From NCBI GenBank assembly GCA_903919985.1, contig CAIXKG010000183.1:1-44697 (forward strand): 44,697 nucleotides of DNA. Reading direction: 5' to 3'. Below the pieces are notes generated by a model. The model searched no databases, had not been told where the DNA came from, and was given only the letters and a program-made list of their open reading frames with translations. Numbering within the stretch: position 1 is the first letter of the stretch; every line of letters begins with the position of its first letter. The DNA is from an uncultured Opitutia bacterium. GTDB lineage: Bacteria; Verrucomicrobiota; Verrucomicrobiia; Opitutales; Opitutaceae. The translations under genes and the position numbers were made by a program. Shown here one piece after another: positions 6,439-15,534 of this stretch.

Positions 6439-8004
6439 ATGAAACCTTTTCTTGATTCTTTCCTCCGAGTTTGGCGCGAATTTACCGTCGGCCAGAAAAC
6501 CTCGATCATCCTCGCGGCCTTGCTGGTGATCGGTGGACTCACGGCGGTGGCGGTATGGTCGGGCCAACCTGATTACCAGCTTCTGTACGGGCGTCTGGCC
6601 CAAAAAGACGCGGCCGTCATCATCAGCTCGCTGCAGACGCAAAATATCAAATACCGCACGAGCCCGGATGGCAGCTCCGTCTACGTGCCGGCCGAAAACA
6701 TCCATCGTCTGCGCATGGATCTGGCCAGCAAAGGGCTCCCGAGCGGTGAGGGCGTCGGCTTTGAAATTTTCGACAAGGGTCAATTCGGCCTCAGCGATTT
6801 TGCGCAACGCACCAATTACGCCCGCGCCCTGCAGGGTGAGCTCTCGCGTACGATCGCCCAGCTCGACGGCGTGGCCGCCGCTCGGGTGATGATTGTGCAG
6901 CCGGAGAATCGTCTCTTGCTGGTCGGTCAGAGTATCAAGCCGACGGCCTCCGTCTTCGTTGAACTGCGCGGCAACCGTCTGCCCGTCGAAGCCGTCAACG
7001 CCATCCGTAACTTGGTGGCTAATTCGGTGCAGGGCCTCCTGGTGGATGAGGTCGCCGTCATCGACCAAAAGGGTCATGTGCTTTCGGCTGACCTGAAGGA
7101 CGACCCGACTTTGGGTGCGGCGACCAGCCAGATGCGCTACCGCCAACAGGTGGAAGACTATTTCGCGCGCAAAGTAGAATCCTTGCTCTCGCCCGTGATC
7201 GGTCCCGGCAACGCCGTGGTCCGGGTCTCGGCCGACATCGATAGCGAAACGGCCAACCGCAGTGAGGAACGTTTCGATCCCGAGGGCCAGGTGGTGCGCT
7301 CCCAGACCAATAGCGAAGAAACCTCGACCTCCGTTGAAAAGAAAAAATCGGGCGTCGCCGGGGTGACGAGCAACACCCCCGATGCAGCCAAAGACGAGGC
7401 CCCGCTTGTCGCCAACGATCAGAACACGAAGAACCGGACCACGAGCTACGAAATCAATCGTGTGCTCACGAACAGCTCGCGCACGCCGGGCACAATCCGC
7501 GGTCTTTCTGCCTCGGTTTTCGTGGCCCAGCGCATGGTCGGAACGGGCGCGGAGGCCAAACCGCAGCCACGCACCGCCGAAGAATTACAGGGTTTGCGTA
7601 AGCTGGTGATTAACGCGATCGGCCTGAAGGCCTTCGCTGGCGCCAATGCCAACGCTAACGTCGAGGACCTCGTCACGATTCAAGAAGCGGCCTTTCAATC
7701 TTCATTCCCGGCCGCCGGCGCGGATGACGTCGCCGTACCAACCAAGGTTCGCACCTGGATCGAGCTTGGGGCGAAATACATGCCGGTGTTAATTGCCGTG
7801 CTGGCCTTCGGTTTCTTCTTCCGGCTCCTGCGCACCCAACGTCCTGAGACGGTTCCGATGGAGGTCATCAATCCTCCGCGTGAGGAAGAGCAATCAGAAC
7901 TGCCGGCGGTCGTGACGGCCGCGACGCTCAACGAATTGCTCCGTAAGAAACCGGCCAACATCAGCGCCGCCCTCCGGGGCTGGACGGCTGAGGCCAAGTC
8001 TTAA
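6439..8004 (+). CDS. fliF: Flagellar MS-ring protein FliF
   Basis: FliF forms the inner-membrane MS ring on which rod, C ring and export gate are built. The product has 521 residues, near the usual 520-570. Transmembrane segment one is at residues 22-41 (TSIILAALLVIGGLTAVAVW) and segment two near 448-466 (YMPVLIAVLAFGFFFRLLR). Between them are the ring-building motifs, for example YQLLYGRLAQKDAAVIISSL, LASKGLPSGEGVGFEIFDKG and ARVMIVQPENRLLLVGQSIK. The cytosolic tail ends NISAALRGWTAE, which resembles the FliG-binding tail. It is followed 12 bases later by fliG, its partner. Confidence 0.97.
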   Translation: MKPFLDSFLRVWREFTVGQKTSIILAALLVIGGLTAVAVWSGQPDYQLLYGRLAQKDAAVIISSLQTQNIKYRTSPDGSSVYVPAENIHRLRMDLASKGLPSGEGVGFEIFDKGQFGLSDFAQRTNYARALQGELSRTIAQLDGVAAARVMIVQPENRLLLVGQSIKPTASVFVELRGNRLPVEAVNAIRNLVANSVQGLLVDEVAVIDQKGHVLSADLKDDPTLGAATSQMRYRQQVEDYFARKVESLLSPVIGPGNAVVRVSADIDSETANRSEERFDPEGQVVRSQTNSEETSTSVEKKKSGVAGVTSNTPDAAKDEAPLVANDQNTKNRTTSYEINRVLTNSSRTPGTIRGLSASVFVAQRMVGTGAEAKPQPRTAEELQGLRKLVINAIGLKAFAGANANANVEDLVTIQEAAFQSSFPAAGADDVAVPTKVRTWIELGAKYMPVLIAVLAFGFFFRLLRTQRPETVPMEVINPPREEEQSELPAVVTAATLNELLRKKPANISAALRGWTAEAKS

Positions 8005-8016
8005 TTTCGTCCGACC

Positions 8017-9033
8017 GTGACTTCTACTGAATACAGCAAACTGACTCGTCCGCAAAAACTCGCCGCGCTTTTAATCGTGGCGGGTCCGGACGCGGCCGCC
8101 GATATTTTACGGAGTTTTCCCGACGCCGAAGTCGAAGAAATCTGCCGGCTGATGGGTGAGTTCGAAGTGGTTTCTCAAGAATTGAAAGATCTGCTCATCG
8201 CTGAATTCGAGCCCCTGATCATCAGTGGCCTGAAGTCGATTGAAGGCGGATTTGATTTTGCCAAAAAGGCGCTCGATCTCTCCCGCGGTGAATTCAAGGC
8301 CGGCGCCATGCTCAGTCGAGTGGGGGCCAGCGTTAGTCTCGCTTCGGCCAAAGTCCTTGAGCGGATTTCCGAAATGGAAGGGCGCGATGTGTTCCTGCTC
8401 CTGAAGCGCGAACAACCCCAGACCATCGCCTTCGTGCTTTCTTACATCGACAAGCTGAAAGCGCGGGACGCCTTCAAATTGTTTTCGCCCGAGCTGCAGT
8501 CGGATATTTCGCTGCGCATCGGTTTGATCGACAGCACCTCGCTCAAATACATCGAGAAAATCGCCAATCAACTCGGGGCGCACGTCTCCCAAAGTGAAGT
8601 TCCGGCGTTCCACCGTAGTGGTGGGGCTGAAACGGTGGCCAACATGCTTAAGGGCGTCTCCAAGGATGCGACCCGCGCGGTCATGGCCCAACTCGAAGAA
8701 AAAAATGCCCGTTTGGCTACGGCGGTTCGCCGAAAACTGTTCTCGTTCGAAGATCTTTCCCGGCTCCGTCCGAGCGACATGCAGCGCCTCATGCGCGAAG
8801 TCGATGCCGCGCAACTGGCCCTGGCGCTCAAGGGTGCATCCGAAGGTATGCAGGAGAAAATCTTTGCGGCCCTTTCGAAACGTGCCGGCCAAGGTCTGCG
8901 CGACGATCTGTCGATGCTCAGCAATGTCCGGCCCAAAGAGGTTGCCACCGCGCAGTCTGCGGTCGTCGACATGCTCCGTAAACTCGAGGAATCGGGCGAC
9001 ATCATCCTCGATGAAGATGAGGGGGAGGCATAA
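8017..9033 (+). CDS. fliG: Flagellar motor switch protein FliG
   Basis: FliG couples stator torque to the rotor and sets rotation direction. The product is 338 residues, the normal length, starting at GTG 8017 in the expected place (TSTEYSKLTRPQKLAALLIV). The N-terminal FliF-binding domain, middle domain and C-terminal torque domain are all present. The EHPQ motif of the middle domain reads REQPQTIAFVLSYI, one conservative change. The C-terminal domain has LFSFEDLSRLRPSDMQRLMR and the ALKGASEGMQEKIFAALSKR helix with alternating charges that contact MotA. It is 12 bases after fliF and 3 before fliH. Confidence 0.97.
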   Translation: MTSTEYSKLTRPQKLAALLIVAGPDAAADILRSFPDAEVEEICRLMGEFEVVSQELKDLLIAEFEPLIISGLKSIEGGFDFAKKALDLSRGEFKAGAMLSRVGASVSLASAKVLERISEMEGRDVFLLLKREQPQTIAFVLSYIDKLKARDAFKLFSPELQSDISLRIGLIDSTSLKYIEKIANQLGAHVSQSEVPAFHRSGGAETVANMLKGVSKDATRAVMAQLEEKNARLATAVRRKLFSFEDLSRLRPSDMQRLMREVDAAQLALALKGASEGMQEKIFAALSKRAGQGLRDDLSMLSNVRPKEVATAQSAVVDMLRKLEESGDIILDEDEGEA

Positions 9034-9036
9034 CCC

Positions 9037-9621
9037 ATGGCCGTTTCCCGTCATAGTATTTCATTCACCGGACCCTTTGTCTTAGCCGCTGAGGCGGTTG
9101 AGCCGGTCCGTCATTACACGAAGGCCGAACTCGCGGCCGAATATGAACGCGGCCGCTGTGAAGGTGCCCGTCACGCTGATACGGGCGTGGAACATCGTTT
9201 TGTGGCCTTTCGCTCGGAGGTAAGCGCGGTGCAAAATGGTATTTTTGCCCGCTTGGGTGAGGCCGAAAAAATGATCGCTCAGCAGATGCGCGTCGCTTTG
9301 CCCGATCTGGCCGTTGACGTCGCCAAACGGGTGCTCGCCGGTTTTGCGCCGCCACCCGAAGTGGTCGAGCAGTTGTGTCAGGAAGCGATGCGGGCCCTTT
9401 TCCCGGAGGTGCAAGATCTCGAGCTCGTCGTGGGTGAACGGGATCATGCGATCATCGAAAGCCTCGTGCCCGAGTGGAGAACGACGTATCCAGGAATCAA
9501 AGTGACGATCGATCCGGTTTTGATGGCCGGCGAGTGTCTGGTGCGGAGTCGTTTCGGGGTGATCGACGCACGGCATGGGGCGAAGGTCGAATCCCTGCGT
9601 CGGGAGCTCGCGCGCAAATGA
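9037..9621 (+). CDS. fliH: Flagellar assembly protein FliH
   Basis: FliH is the peripheral stalk and negative regulator of the export ATPase FliI. The 194-residue product has a variable N-terminus, a helical middle containing AELAAEYERGRCEGARHA, and the C-terminal VTA/VTP_ATP-synthase-E-like fold around LPDLAVDVAKRVLAGFAPPP and VTIDPVLMAGECLVRSRFGV, which ends in the family-typical G-G/D-A-R segment (FGVIDARHGAKVESLRREL). The stop codon overlaps the fliI ATG (ATGA), so the two are translationally coupled. Sequence conservation of FliH is always low; position between fliG and fliI settles the call. Confidence 0.92.
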   Translation: MAVSRHSISFTGPFVLAAEAVEPVRHYTKAELAAEYERGRCEGARHADTGVEHRFVAFRSEVSAVQNGIFARLGEAEKMIAQQMRVALPDLAVDVAKRVLAGFAPPPEVVEQLCQEAMRALFPEVQDLELVVGERDHAIIESLVPEWRTTYPGIKVTIDPVLMAGECLVRSRFGVIDARHGAKVESLRRELARK

Positions 9622-10943
9622 ACGCCGGCGTGGCAGATATTCTTTCTTTGGTGCGGAGCCAGGTGCAGCAGGCCCCAACGTTTAGTCGTTATGGTCGGGT
9701 GGCTTCGATCTCGGGGCTCATTGTCGAGTCGGAAGGCCCCAATGTGGGTTTGGGCGAACTGTGTGTTTTGCGCAGCCAGCGTAATGATTTTGAAGTGCTC
9801 GCTGAAGTCGTAGGATTTCGCGCGGAGAAAATTTTGTTGATGGCATTGGGGGATGTCGGCGGCCTGCACGTGGGCTGCGAGACCGTGGCGATGGATTCGC
9901 TTTCTCTGCCGGTCGCCAACGATCTGCTGCTGGGCCGGGTGCTTGATGCGCTTGGCCGTCCGATGGACGAAGGCGCGGCCTTGTCGCGTCAGCGCCAGGC
10001 TTGGGCGGCGCAAACTCAGCCCCCGCATCCGCTACGTCGTCAGCGTATTTCCGAGCCGTTTTTGACCGGAGTGAAAGCCATCGACGCTTTTACTCCTTTG
10101 GGCCGCGGTCAGCGCATGGGTATTTTTGCGGGCTCAGGCGTGGGTAAATCGACGCTGTTGGGGATGATTGCCCGCGGTTCCTCGGCCGATGTGGTCGTGA
10201 TCGGGTTGGTCGGTGAGCGTGGCCGTGAGGTCCGTGAATTTATCGAGCGCGATTTGGGTCCGGAAGGCCTTAAGAAATCAGTGGTGGTGGTGGCGACTTC
10301 GGATGCGCCGGCGCCGATGCGGTTGCGCGCGGCATTTACGGCTACGGCGTTGGCCGAGAGCTATCGCGATCAGGGTCGTAATGTTTTACTGCTGATGGAC
10401 TCGGTGACGCGTTTTGCGATGGCGCAGCGCGAGATTGGTCTGGCCGTGGGCGAACCTCCGGCGACGCGCGGTTACACGCCTTCGGTTTTCGCGTTATTGC
10501 CGCGGCTGCTGGAACGAACTGGCACGGGTGAAACGGGGGCGATCACGGCCCTTTACACCGTGTTGGTGGAAGGCGACGACATGAACGAACCGGTGGCGGA
10601 TACGGTCCGTGGTATTTTGGATGGGCACTTGGTGTTGTCGCGTGCGCTAGCGCACGCTAATCATTATCCTGCGATTGATATTCTCGAAAGTATTAGCCGG
10701 CTCGGTCGTGAGGTGGCGCCAAAATCCGTCCTCGAGATGTCGGCGGCCGCGCGAGAACACGTGGCGCTTTATCGCCGCAACGAGGATCTGATTAACATCG
10801 GTGCCTACAGCAAAGGCTCGAATCCGGCGCTGGACCAAGCGATTCGGGTGCATGCTCCGCTCCAGCAGTATCTGCGGCAGAGTATTGACGAAGTGGTGTC
10901 GGCTGAGGCGATGGCCGCTGGCTTGAAGGGGGCAGTGCAATGA
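9618..10943 (+). CDS. fliI: Flagellum-specific ATP synthase FliI
   Basis: FliI is the cytosolic hexameric ATPase that unloads export substrates. The ORF is open from 9474, but the ATG at 9618, overlapping the fliH stop, gives the normal 441 residues. Walker A is near residues 172-180 (GSGVGKSTLLG), Walker B near 256-262 (NVLLLMDSVTRFA), and the F1-beta/FliI family stretch DSVTRFAMAQREIGLAVGEP is intact, followed by GYTPSVFALLPRLLER. The C-terminal lid includes HYPAIDILESISRL. The fliJ start overlaps its stop by four bases. Confidence 0.98.
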   Translation: MNAGVADILSLVRSQVQQAPTFSRYGRVASISGLIVESEGPNVGLGELCVLRSQRNDFEVLAEVVGFRAEKILLMALGDVGGLHVGCETVAMDSLSLPVANDLLLGRVLDALGRPMDEGAALSRQRQAWAAQTQPPHPLRRQRISEPFLTGVKAIDAFTPLGRGQRMGIFAGSGVGKSTLLGMIARGSSADVVVIGLVGERGREVREFIERDLGPEGLKKSVVVVATSDAPAPMRLRAAFTATALAESYRDQGRNVLLLMDSVTRFAMAQREIGLAVGEPPATRGYTPSVFALLPRLLERTGTGETGAITALYTVLVEGDDMNEPVADTVRGILDGHLVLSRALAHANHYPAIDILESISRLGREVAPKSVLEMSAAAREHVALYRRNEDLINIGAYSKGSNPALDQAIRVHAPLQQYLRQSIDEVVSAEAMAAGLKGAVQ

Positions 10944-11395
10944 AGCGCTTTCGTTTTAGGCTCCAAAGTTTACTGCATTTGCGTGAATTACGTGAATCGC
11001 AGGCGGCGAATGTGCTCGCGCAAAAGCTCGAGCATGAGCGGCGCTTGGCGAAAGAGTTGGCGCAAGCGCAGGCCCGTTCCGAGACCGCCCGCGCCAATTT
11101 ATTTCAGGCTGAAGGCAAAAGCTTTGCCCCCCAGGATCACGCGGCGGCGCTGGCCGACTTTGATCGCACGCTGGCCCTCGAAAGTGCCGCGGAGAAGGCG
11201 CTCGTGAGCTTTGCCAAAGTGGTGGCGCTGGCGCGTCAGGCTTGGGCGGAAGCTGGCCGAGACGTGAAGGTCGTTAATAATCTGCGGGGCAAGGCGGAAG
11301 AGCGTCACATTCAAGAGGCGGCTCGCGTCGAGCAGGCCGAAATGGATGAAGCCGCGAGTCGTATCGTCGGAGCCTCCTATTCTCCTCTGTCATGA
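10940..11395 (+). CDS. fliJ: Flagellar export chaperone/escort FliJ
   Basis: The product is 151 residues, almost entirely antiparallel coiled coil, with the FliJ opening FRFRLQSLLHLRELRESQA and long Ala/Glu/Arg heptads up to residue 135. FliJ is the central-stalk-like partner of the FliI hexamer and links it to FlhA. ATGA overlaps at both ends couple it to fliI and to the next gene. Position right after fliI and the FRF-x-L-x-x-LL start make the call firm despite low conservation in this family. Confidence 0.9.
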   Translation: MKRFRFRLQSLLHLRELRESQAANVLAQKLEHERRLAKELAQAQARSETARANLFQAEGKSFAPQDHAAALADFDRTLALESAAEKALVSFAKVVALARQAWAEAGRDVKVVNNLRGKAEERHIQEAARVEQAEMDEAASRIVGASYSPLS

Positions 11396-12024
11396 AACTT
11401 ATAAGCTCACCCTTGTTGATTATCTTGGTGGCCACGCTGATCAGCGTCGGACTCTCCTGCTATCTGGTGCTGCAGCGTGTGCCGGAATACGCGAAAATGG
11501 CAGCGGCGATGCGCCCCAAGCCCAAGGTGATCCCTTCGCATATACCGGATCGCCCCCCTCCGGTCGATGTCACCAGTCGTGCGGTCAGCGAATTGAAGTT
11601 AGCGAAGGATCAGTTGGCCACGCGTGAAGCTTCGTTGCTCGAGCAGCAGAAACGCCTCGCATCGGAGCGGCTCGAACTCGAGCGCACCCGGGCGGATATC
11701 GATCTGATGCGCAAGCAGGTTGAGGCTTATCTGACCGAAGCCAAGGGCTTGAGTGCAACTGCGCGCGCCGAGGACTCGGTTTCAGAACTAAAAAATCTCA
11801 AAACGCTGGTGCAAACCTACTCGAATATGTCGCCCAAATCGACGGTGGCGATCATGCTCCAGATGGAGGATGCCAGTGCGGTCAAGATTCTCGCGCTCAT
11901 GAAAGTCGATGTCGTGGCGGGAATTTTTGAAGAGATGGGCAAACAGGCCGCCTCGGATCCTTTGATGGCCAAGCGGGCGGCTAAATTAGCCGAAGGCGTG
12001 AAAAACTTCCGTGCACCCAAATGA
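11392..12024 (+). CDS. MotE-like flagellar protein (MgtE-N-like periplasmic domain)
   Basis: The product is 210 residues. One N-terminal membrane anchor (residues 6-27, SPLLIILVATLISVGLSCYL) is followed by a Pro-rich link, a coiled coil of about 65 residues (residues 65-130), and a C-terminal globular segment: YSNMSPKSTVAIMLQMEDAS, VKILALMKVDVVAGIFEEMG, MAKRAAKLAEG. That last segment is the MgtE intracellular N-domain-like fold found in MotE and FlbB-type proteins, which stabilise periplasmic stator or collar components in other bacteria. Location between fliJ and fliK is where such genes usually occur. The function here is inferred from architecture and order. Confidence 0.75.
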   Translation: MKLISSPLLIILVATLISVGLSCYLVLQRVPEYAKMAAAMRPKPKVIPSHIPDRPPPVDVTSRAVSELKLAKDQLATREASLLEQQKRLASERLELERTRADIDLMRKQVEAYLTEAKGLSATARAEDSVSELKNLKTLVQTYSNMSPKSTVAIMLQMEDASAVKILALMKVDVVAGIFEEMGKQAASDPLMAKRAAKLAEGVKNFRAPK

Positions 12025-13613
12025 TGTCTCCCTTTCAGCTGGATCCTAAACTTTCTGGCGCCTCGTCGCCTTCGTCCTCCGTGGTCGATTTTGAGGCCAC
12101 GGGCAAAGCCTCGGCTGCGCCGGTTGATCGCAAACGCTCGTTTGCGACCTTGCTGGGCAACGTAAAAAAAGAAAAACCGCCTGAAACGCGTTGGTCGTCT
12201 GCCAATCAGCCAACCCGGGCCTCAGCGCTAAGCGAGAAGCTGCAGCATGCGCCGGTGGCAGCTAAGGCAAAAGGGAAGGATCATGCGCGTTCGACGGCTT
12301 CCCCGGGTTCTCCGGCCCGCTCCAAAGCGGAGGTGCCGAGCGAGCAGGAGAATGCGGTTAACCCCGACGACTCGCTGGGCGACACGGGTGCAGATAGGGA
12401 GCGCGTTGAGCTCCCGGAAAAAAAAGAGGATGATCAGGTCTCGGACACCTCGGTGTTGATCGCGGGCCTGGCGCCCTCGCCGATGGAGGCGATCGCGCCG
12501 GTTGCTTTATTTATGGGTGCGGCGGCTTTCAGCGACTCCACTCAAGAGCAGAGTGAGTCCGCGGTTGAGTGCATGGGCGCATCAGGCGCCACGGCTAAGT
12601 TTGAACCAGGAGCGACTCCCTTGGACTTAATGCAAGCGGGTGCCCCAGGTCAGACTCAGCTGGGTGAATCTCTCGCCGCCGCGGTGTCCGCAAAAGGCTC
12701 AAACCTCGCGGCCACGGCTAAAACGGGCTCACTCAAAGACCAGAAGATTACGGCTGAGGCTCAGGCGGTATCGGCCAAGGACAAGAACGATGCCCTAGAA
12801 GCCCTGACGGAAAATGCTCAGACGAGCGCTCAAGGGATCGCGCCCAAGGCCGGCTCGGGTGAGCTGGCGCGAGCGATGAAGCATACGGCTTTGGCGTCGG
12901 CTGCCGGCGAACCAGTCTCGGGCCTTTTGAGCGGTCCAGGCCGCGCAGAAAAAAATGCCGCTGCACTCATCGCCGCCGTACCTAGCGGGAATAAAACCGA
13001 TGGATCGGATATTTTTAATAACATCGAAAATATTGGTAATAATCGTCTTAAGAAAGTCGATTCGGTGGTTGGCGTGTCAGCTGCTCAAGGAAACCCAGTT
13101 ATGTCTAGCACCTTGCTTGATTTCGCTGAAGCCAGCCGAACGGACGCCCCGGCCTCCGAGGCGGTGGCGCGCGTGAATTTGGTGCAGGTGGTGGATGAAG
13201 TCGCGGCCATCACCGAGAAGATGAGAGTTTCAGGCCAGCATCGCTGCGTCGTGGATTTCGATGTCGCCGGCCACGGCAATCTGCGCGTCGAAGTGGTGCG
13301 TCGGGATGATCAATTGAAGACGGTGTTTAGCACCGATTCCGAGGCTTTGCGCCAGTCCCTGCAGGCCGCGTTGGATCGTGCCGATCGCCCGGGCCAGATG
13401 GCCACTTCGTTTGAGTGGCAGGGTGCGTCATCTGATTCCTCGGGTCGCGGTCAAAGCGGCACGCAGGCCGACGCCGATTCTCGCCAGAATACCTATTTCA
13501 AAGCCGAGTCTGGCAGCCGGACGGCGCGCGGTACCTCGGTTGCACCGGTCAGTACCGAACCGGTCACGGCGCCCCCGCTCGCGGCCCATCACCGTTTACA
13601 ATTATTCGCTTAA
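12021..13613 (+). CDS. fliK: Flagellar hook-length control protein FliK
   Basis: FliK is the secreted ruler that measures hook length and triggers the export switch in FlhB. The product is 530 residues, in the upper part of the family range. Residues 1-380 are low-complexity, rich in Ala, Ser, Lys, Glu and Thr, as in FliK rulers. The C-terminal switch domain is recognisable around residues 385-480: EKMRVSGQHRCVVDFDVAGH, GNLRVEVVRRDDQLKTVFST, and ALRQSLQAALDRADRPGQMA. The start overlaps the motE-like stop (ATGATG at 12021; the first is used). It is 3 bases from flgD, the hook-cap gene, which fits. Confidence 0.85.
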   Translation: MMSPFQLDPKLSGASSPSSSVVDFEATGKASAAPVDRKRSFATLLGNVKKEKPPETRWSSANQPTRASALSEKLQHAPVAAKAKGKDHARSTASPGSPARSKAEVPSEQENAVNPDDSLGDTGADRERVELPEKKEDDQVSDTSVLIAGLAPSPMEAIAPVALFMGAAAFSDSTQEQSESAVECMGASGATAKFEPGATPLDLMQAGAPGQTQLGESLAAAVSAKGSNLAATAKTGSLKDQKITAEAQAVSAKDKNDALEALTENAQTSAQGIAPKAGSGELARAMKHTALASAAGEPVSGLLSGPGRAEKNAAALIAAVPSGNKTDGSDIFNNIENIGNNRLKKVDSVVGVSAAQGNPVMSSTLLDFAEASRTDAPASEAVARVNLVQVVDEVAAITEKMRVSGQHRCVVDFDVAGHGNLRVEVVRRDDQLKTVFSTDSEALRQSLQAALDRADRPGQMATSFEWQGASSDSSGRGQSGTQADADSRQNTYFKAESGSRTARGTSVAPVSTEPVTAPPLAAHHRLQLFA

Positions 13614-13616
13614 ACC

Positions 13617-14081
13617 ATGCCTATCCTCTCCATTACGCCCGCTCCCGTTGCTGCCGTTCCGGCCTCCGCAGCCCCCGCTACCGTTGCACGTTCGGCCAAC
13701 AATTCGATGAGCCAGCAGGATTTTTTGAAACTGCTGACCATGCAGCTTAAAAATCAGGATCCGATGAAGCCGATGGATGATAATTCGATGGTTGCGACCA
13801 TGGCGCAATTTACCGGCCTAGAACAATCCAGCCAGATGCTCACCTCCCTAAAGGGATTGGGTGACGCCAATAAAATGATCGCGGCGAGTAGCATGATCGG
13901 GCGCGAAGTCACGGTGACCGATCCGGCCGGGACCCAGACCACCGGCATTGTTGATGCCGTTGAAACCACGGCGTCTGGTCTGCAACTGCGGATGGGCGCC
14001 TCTTTATTTTCATTAGCATCAGTCACCCGCGTCGCGCCTACGATCACCACCACCGCGCTGCCCTCCAGCGTTCGGGCCTGA
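13617..14081 (+). CDS. flgD: Flagellar hook cap/assembly protein FlgD (short form)
   Basis: FlgD caps the growing hook and guides FlgE assembly. The N-terminal FlgD signature is excellent at residues 28-70: SMSQQDFLKLLTMQLKNQDP, then MKPMDDNSMVATMAQFTGLE. The C-terminal part has MIGREVTVTDPAGTQTTGIV, which corresponds to the small beta segment. At 154 residues it is shorter than typical FlgD (about 220) and lacks room for the Ig-like insertion. Short FlgD proteins of this kind are known in several phyla. It is followed by flgE after 38 bases that are AT-rich and show no clear signal. Confidence 0.93.
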   Translation: MPILSITPAPVAAVPASAAPATVARSANNSMSQQDFLKLLTMQLKNQDPMKPMDDNSMVATMAQFTGLEQSSQMLTSLKGLGDANKMIAASSMIGREVTVTDPAGTQTTGIVDAVETTASGLQLRMGASLFSLASVTRVAPTITTTALPSSVRA

Positions 14082-14119
14082 ATTCAAAATTTATACACAA
14101 CCTCTAATCCTTAAAACAT

Positions 14120-14905
14120 ATGCCCATCTCAGCCTCAATCTACTCTGGTGTTACCGCAATGAAGGCCTTCTCGAAAGGCGTCGAAACCATCAGCGCTAAC
14201 ATCGCGAATGCCAATACGACCGGCTACAAATCGGCGACCGTTTCGTTTTCCTCCCTGATGAATGATTCGATTAAGAATTCGCAGGGTTCACTCTCGGTTA
14301 CGGGGGTGAAAACCGATCTCGCCGTTTCCGGAGAAGGTTTTTTCCGCGTTTTGAAGACGGACGATAGTTCCGAGTACGCGACGCGCGCGGGGGATTTTCA
14401 CTTCGATGAGGAGGGTTATCTGGTCAACAGCAGTGGTTATCAGGTCCAGGGTTTGACGGGTGGCGCGGGCACGACTTTGCCCACGACCGTAGGTAGCATC
14501 CGTGTCAGTCAAACGCCCCCGGCGGGTGCGGAGTTGCTTAGCTTCGCTTTTGATAAAAAAGGTAATCTGACGGAAACGTACTCTGATGGCAGCACTGCCG
14601 TGACGAATCGCGTTCTGGTTCAACGTTACTCCAATCCCACCGCCCTCAAGCTCGACGGGGCGAATATGTTCACGAATTTTGAAAATGCCGCGCCCGTCGG
14701 TGGCGCCACGCTCACGGCTTTGGGCAATGCCCCTGGTGGCGTCGGCAATGGCACGATCGAACCGGAGACCCTTGAGCTCTCCAATGTCGATTTGACCAGC
14801 GAATTCGCGGCGCTTATCAACGCGCAACGCAGTCTCCAAGCCTCTTCCCGCATCGTCACCGTTTCGGATTCGATGGTGGAAGACACGGTGAATCTTAAGC
14901 GCTAA
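14120..14905 (+). CDS. flgE: Flagellar hook protein FlgE (short form)
   Basis: The product has 261 residues. The N-terminal rod/hook signature is at residues 10-36 (VTAMKAFSKGVETISANIAN, ANTTGYKSA). The next block, DLAVSGEGFFRVL, is the conserved hook/rod motif, and the C-terminal helix is hook-like: LSNVDLTSEFAALINAQRSL with QASSRIVTVSDSM. The SNVDLTxEF segment and the location directly after flgD favour FlgE over the rod proteins FlgF or FlgG. Typical FlgE has 400 or more residues because of outer D2/D3 domains. Here only about one small central domain fits, so the hook should be slender. FlgF/FlgG remains a less likely alternative. Confidence 0.85.
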   Translation: MPISASIYSGVTAMKAFSKGVETISANIANANTTGYKSATVSFSSLMNDSIKNSQGSLSVTGVKTDLAVSGEGFFRVLKTDDSSEYATRAGDFHFDEEGYLVNSSGYQVQGLTGGAGTTLPTTVGSIRVSQTPPAGAELLSFAFDKKGNLTETYSDGSTAVTNRVLVQRYSNPTALKLDGANMFTNFENAAPVGGATLTALGNAPGGVGNGTIEPETLELSNVDLTSEFAALINAQRSLQASSRIVTVSDSMVEDTVNLKR

Positions 14906-14925
14906 GTTTTAAATATTTTACTACC

Positions 14926-15534
14926 ATGTCCGATCCCGCTCCTGACAAATCAGCCGAAAAACCGGCACCCGCAGCTGGTAAATCTGCTGGCGGCATGCTC
15001 CCGACGATTATCGCGGTGGTGCTGGCGCCGGCTCTTTCTTGGGCGGTCGTAAATTTTATGCTCATCCCGAAGCTGACGGCTGACATCAAGAGCCAGCTCA
15101 CGGTCGCTATGGCTCAAGCCAGCAAGCATGATGGCAGTGAAGCCGGAGCGGATCATGAAGCGGATGCAAAAGCCGACGAGGGTGGACATGCGCCCAAGGC
15201 CGAAGCCGGTGGACATGGCGGCAAAGAAAAAGTGGAAGTCCGTCCTAAATTTGAAAATCTCACGGTCAACATATCCGGCACCCAAGGCACTCGCTACCTC
15301 AAGGTCACTTTTAACGTGGTCGGCAAAAACGATGCCGCTAATAAAAAGATCGATGCAAAGTACGCGGAGTTGGTCGACACGACCCTCACGATCCTCGCCA
15401 GTCTGACCATGCCCGAGCTCGATGAACCGAGCAGCAAGACGGTGGTCCGCGGCCGCCTCGTGGCCGCTTTCAACGATTTGCTCAAAGCTCCTTTGGTCGA
15501 TCAGGTGTTCTTCTCTGACTTCGTGGTGCAGTAA
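14926..15534 (+). CDS. fliL: Flagellar basal body-associated protein FliL
   Basis: FliL surrounds the stator and supports torque. The 202-residue product has a cytosolic Ala/Pro/Lys N-terminus, one membrane segment around residues 24-46 (GGMLPTIIAVVLAPALSWAV), then a flexible Gly/Ala/His/Glu-rich periplasmic linker (about residues 65-105). It ends in the FliL domain: FENLTVNISGTQGTRYLKVT, then VDTTLTILASLTMPELDEPS, and the terminal LVDQVFFSDFVVQ. The linker with repeated GGHAPKAEAGGHGG is longer than usual. The fliM ATG overlaps the stop codon (TAATGA). Confidence 0.93.
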   Translation: MSDPAPDKSAEKPAPAAGKSAGGMLPTIIAVVLAPALSWAVVNFMLIPKLTADIKSQLTVAMAQASKHDGSEAGADHEADAKADEGGHAPKAEAGGHGGKEKVEVRPKFENLTVNISGTQGTRYLKVTFNVVGKNDAANKKIDAKYAELVDTTLTILASLTMPELDEPSSKTVVRGRLVAAFNDLLKAPLVDQVFFSDFVVQ

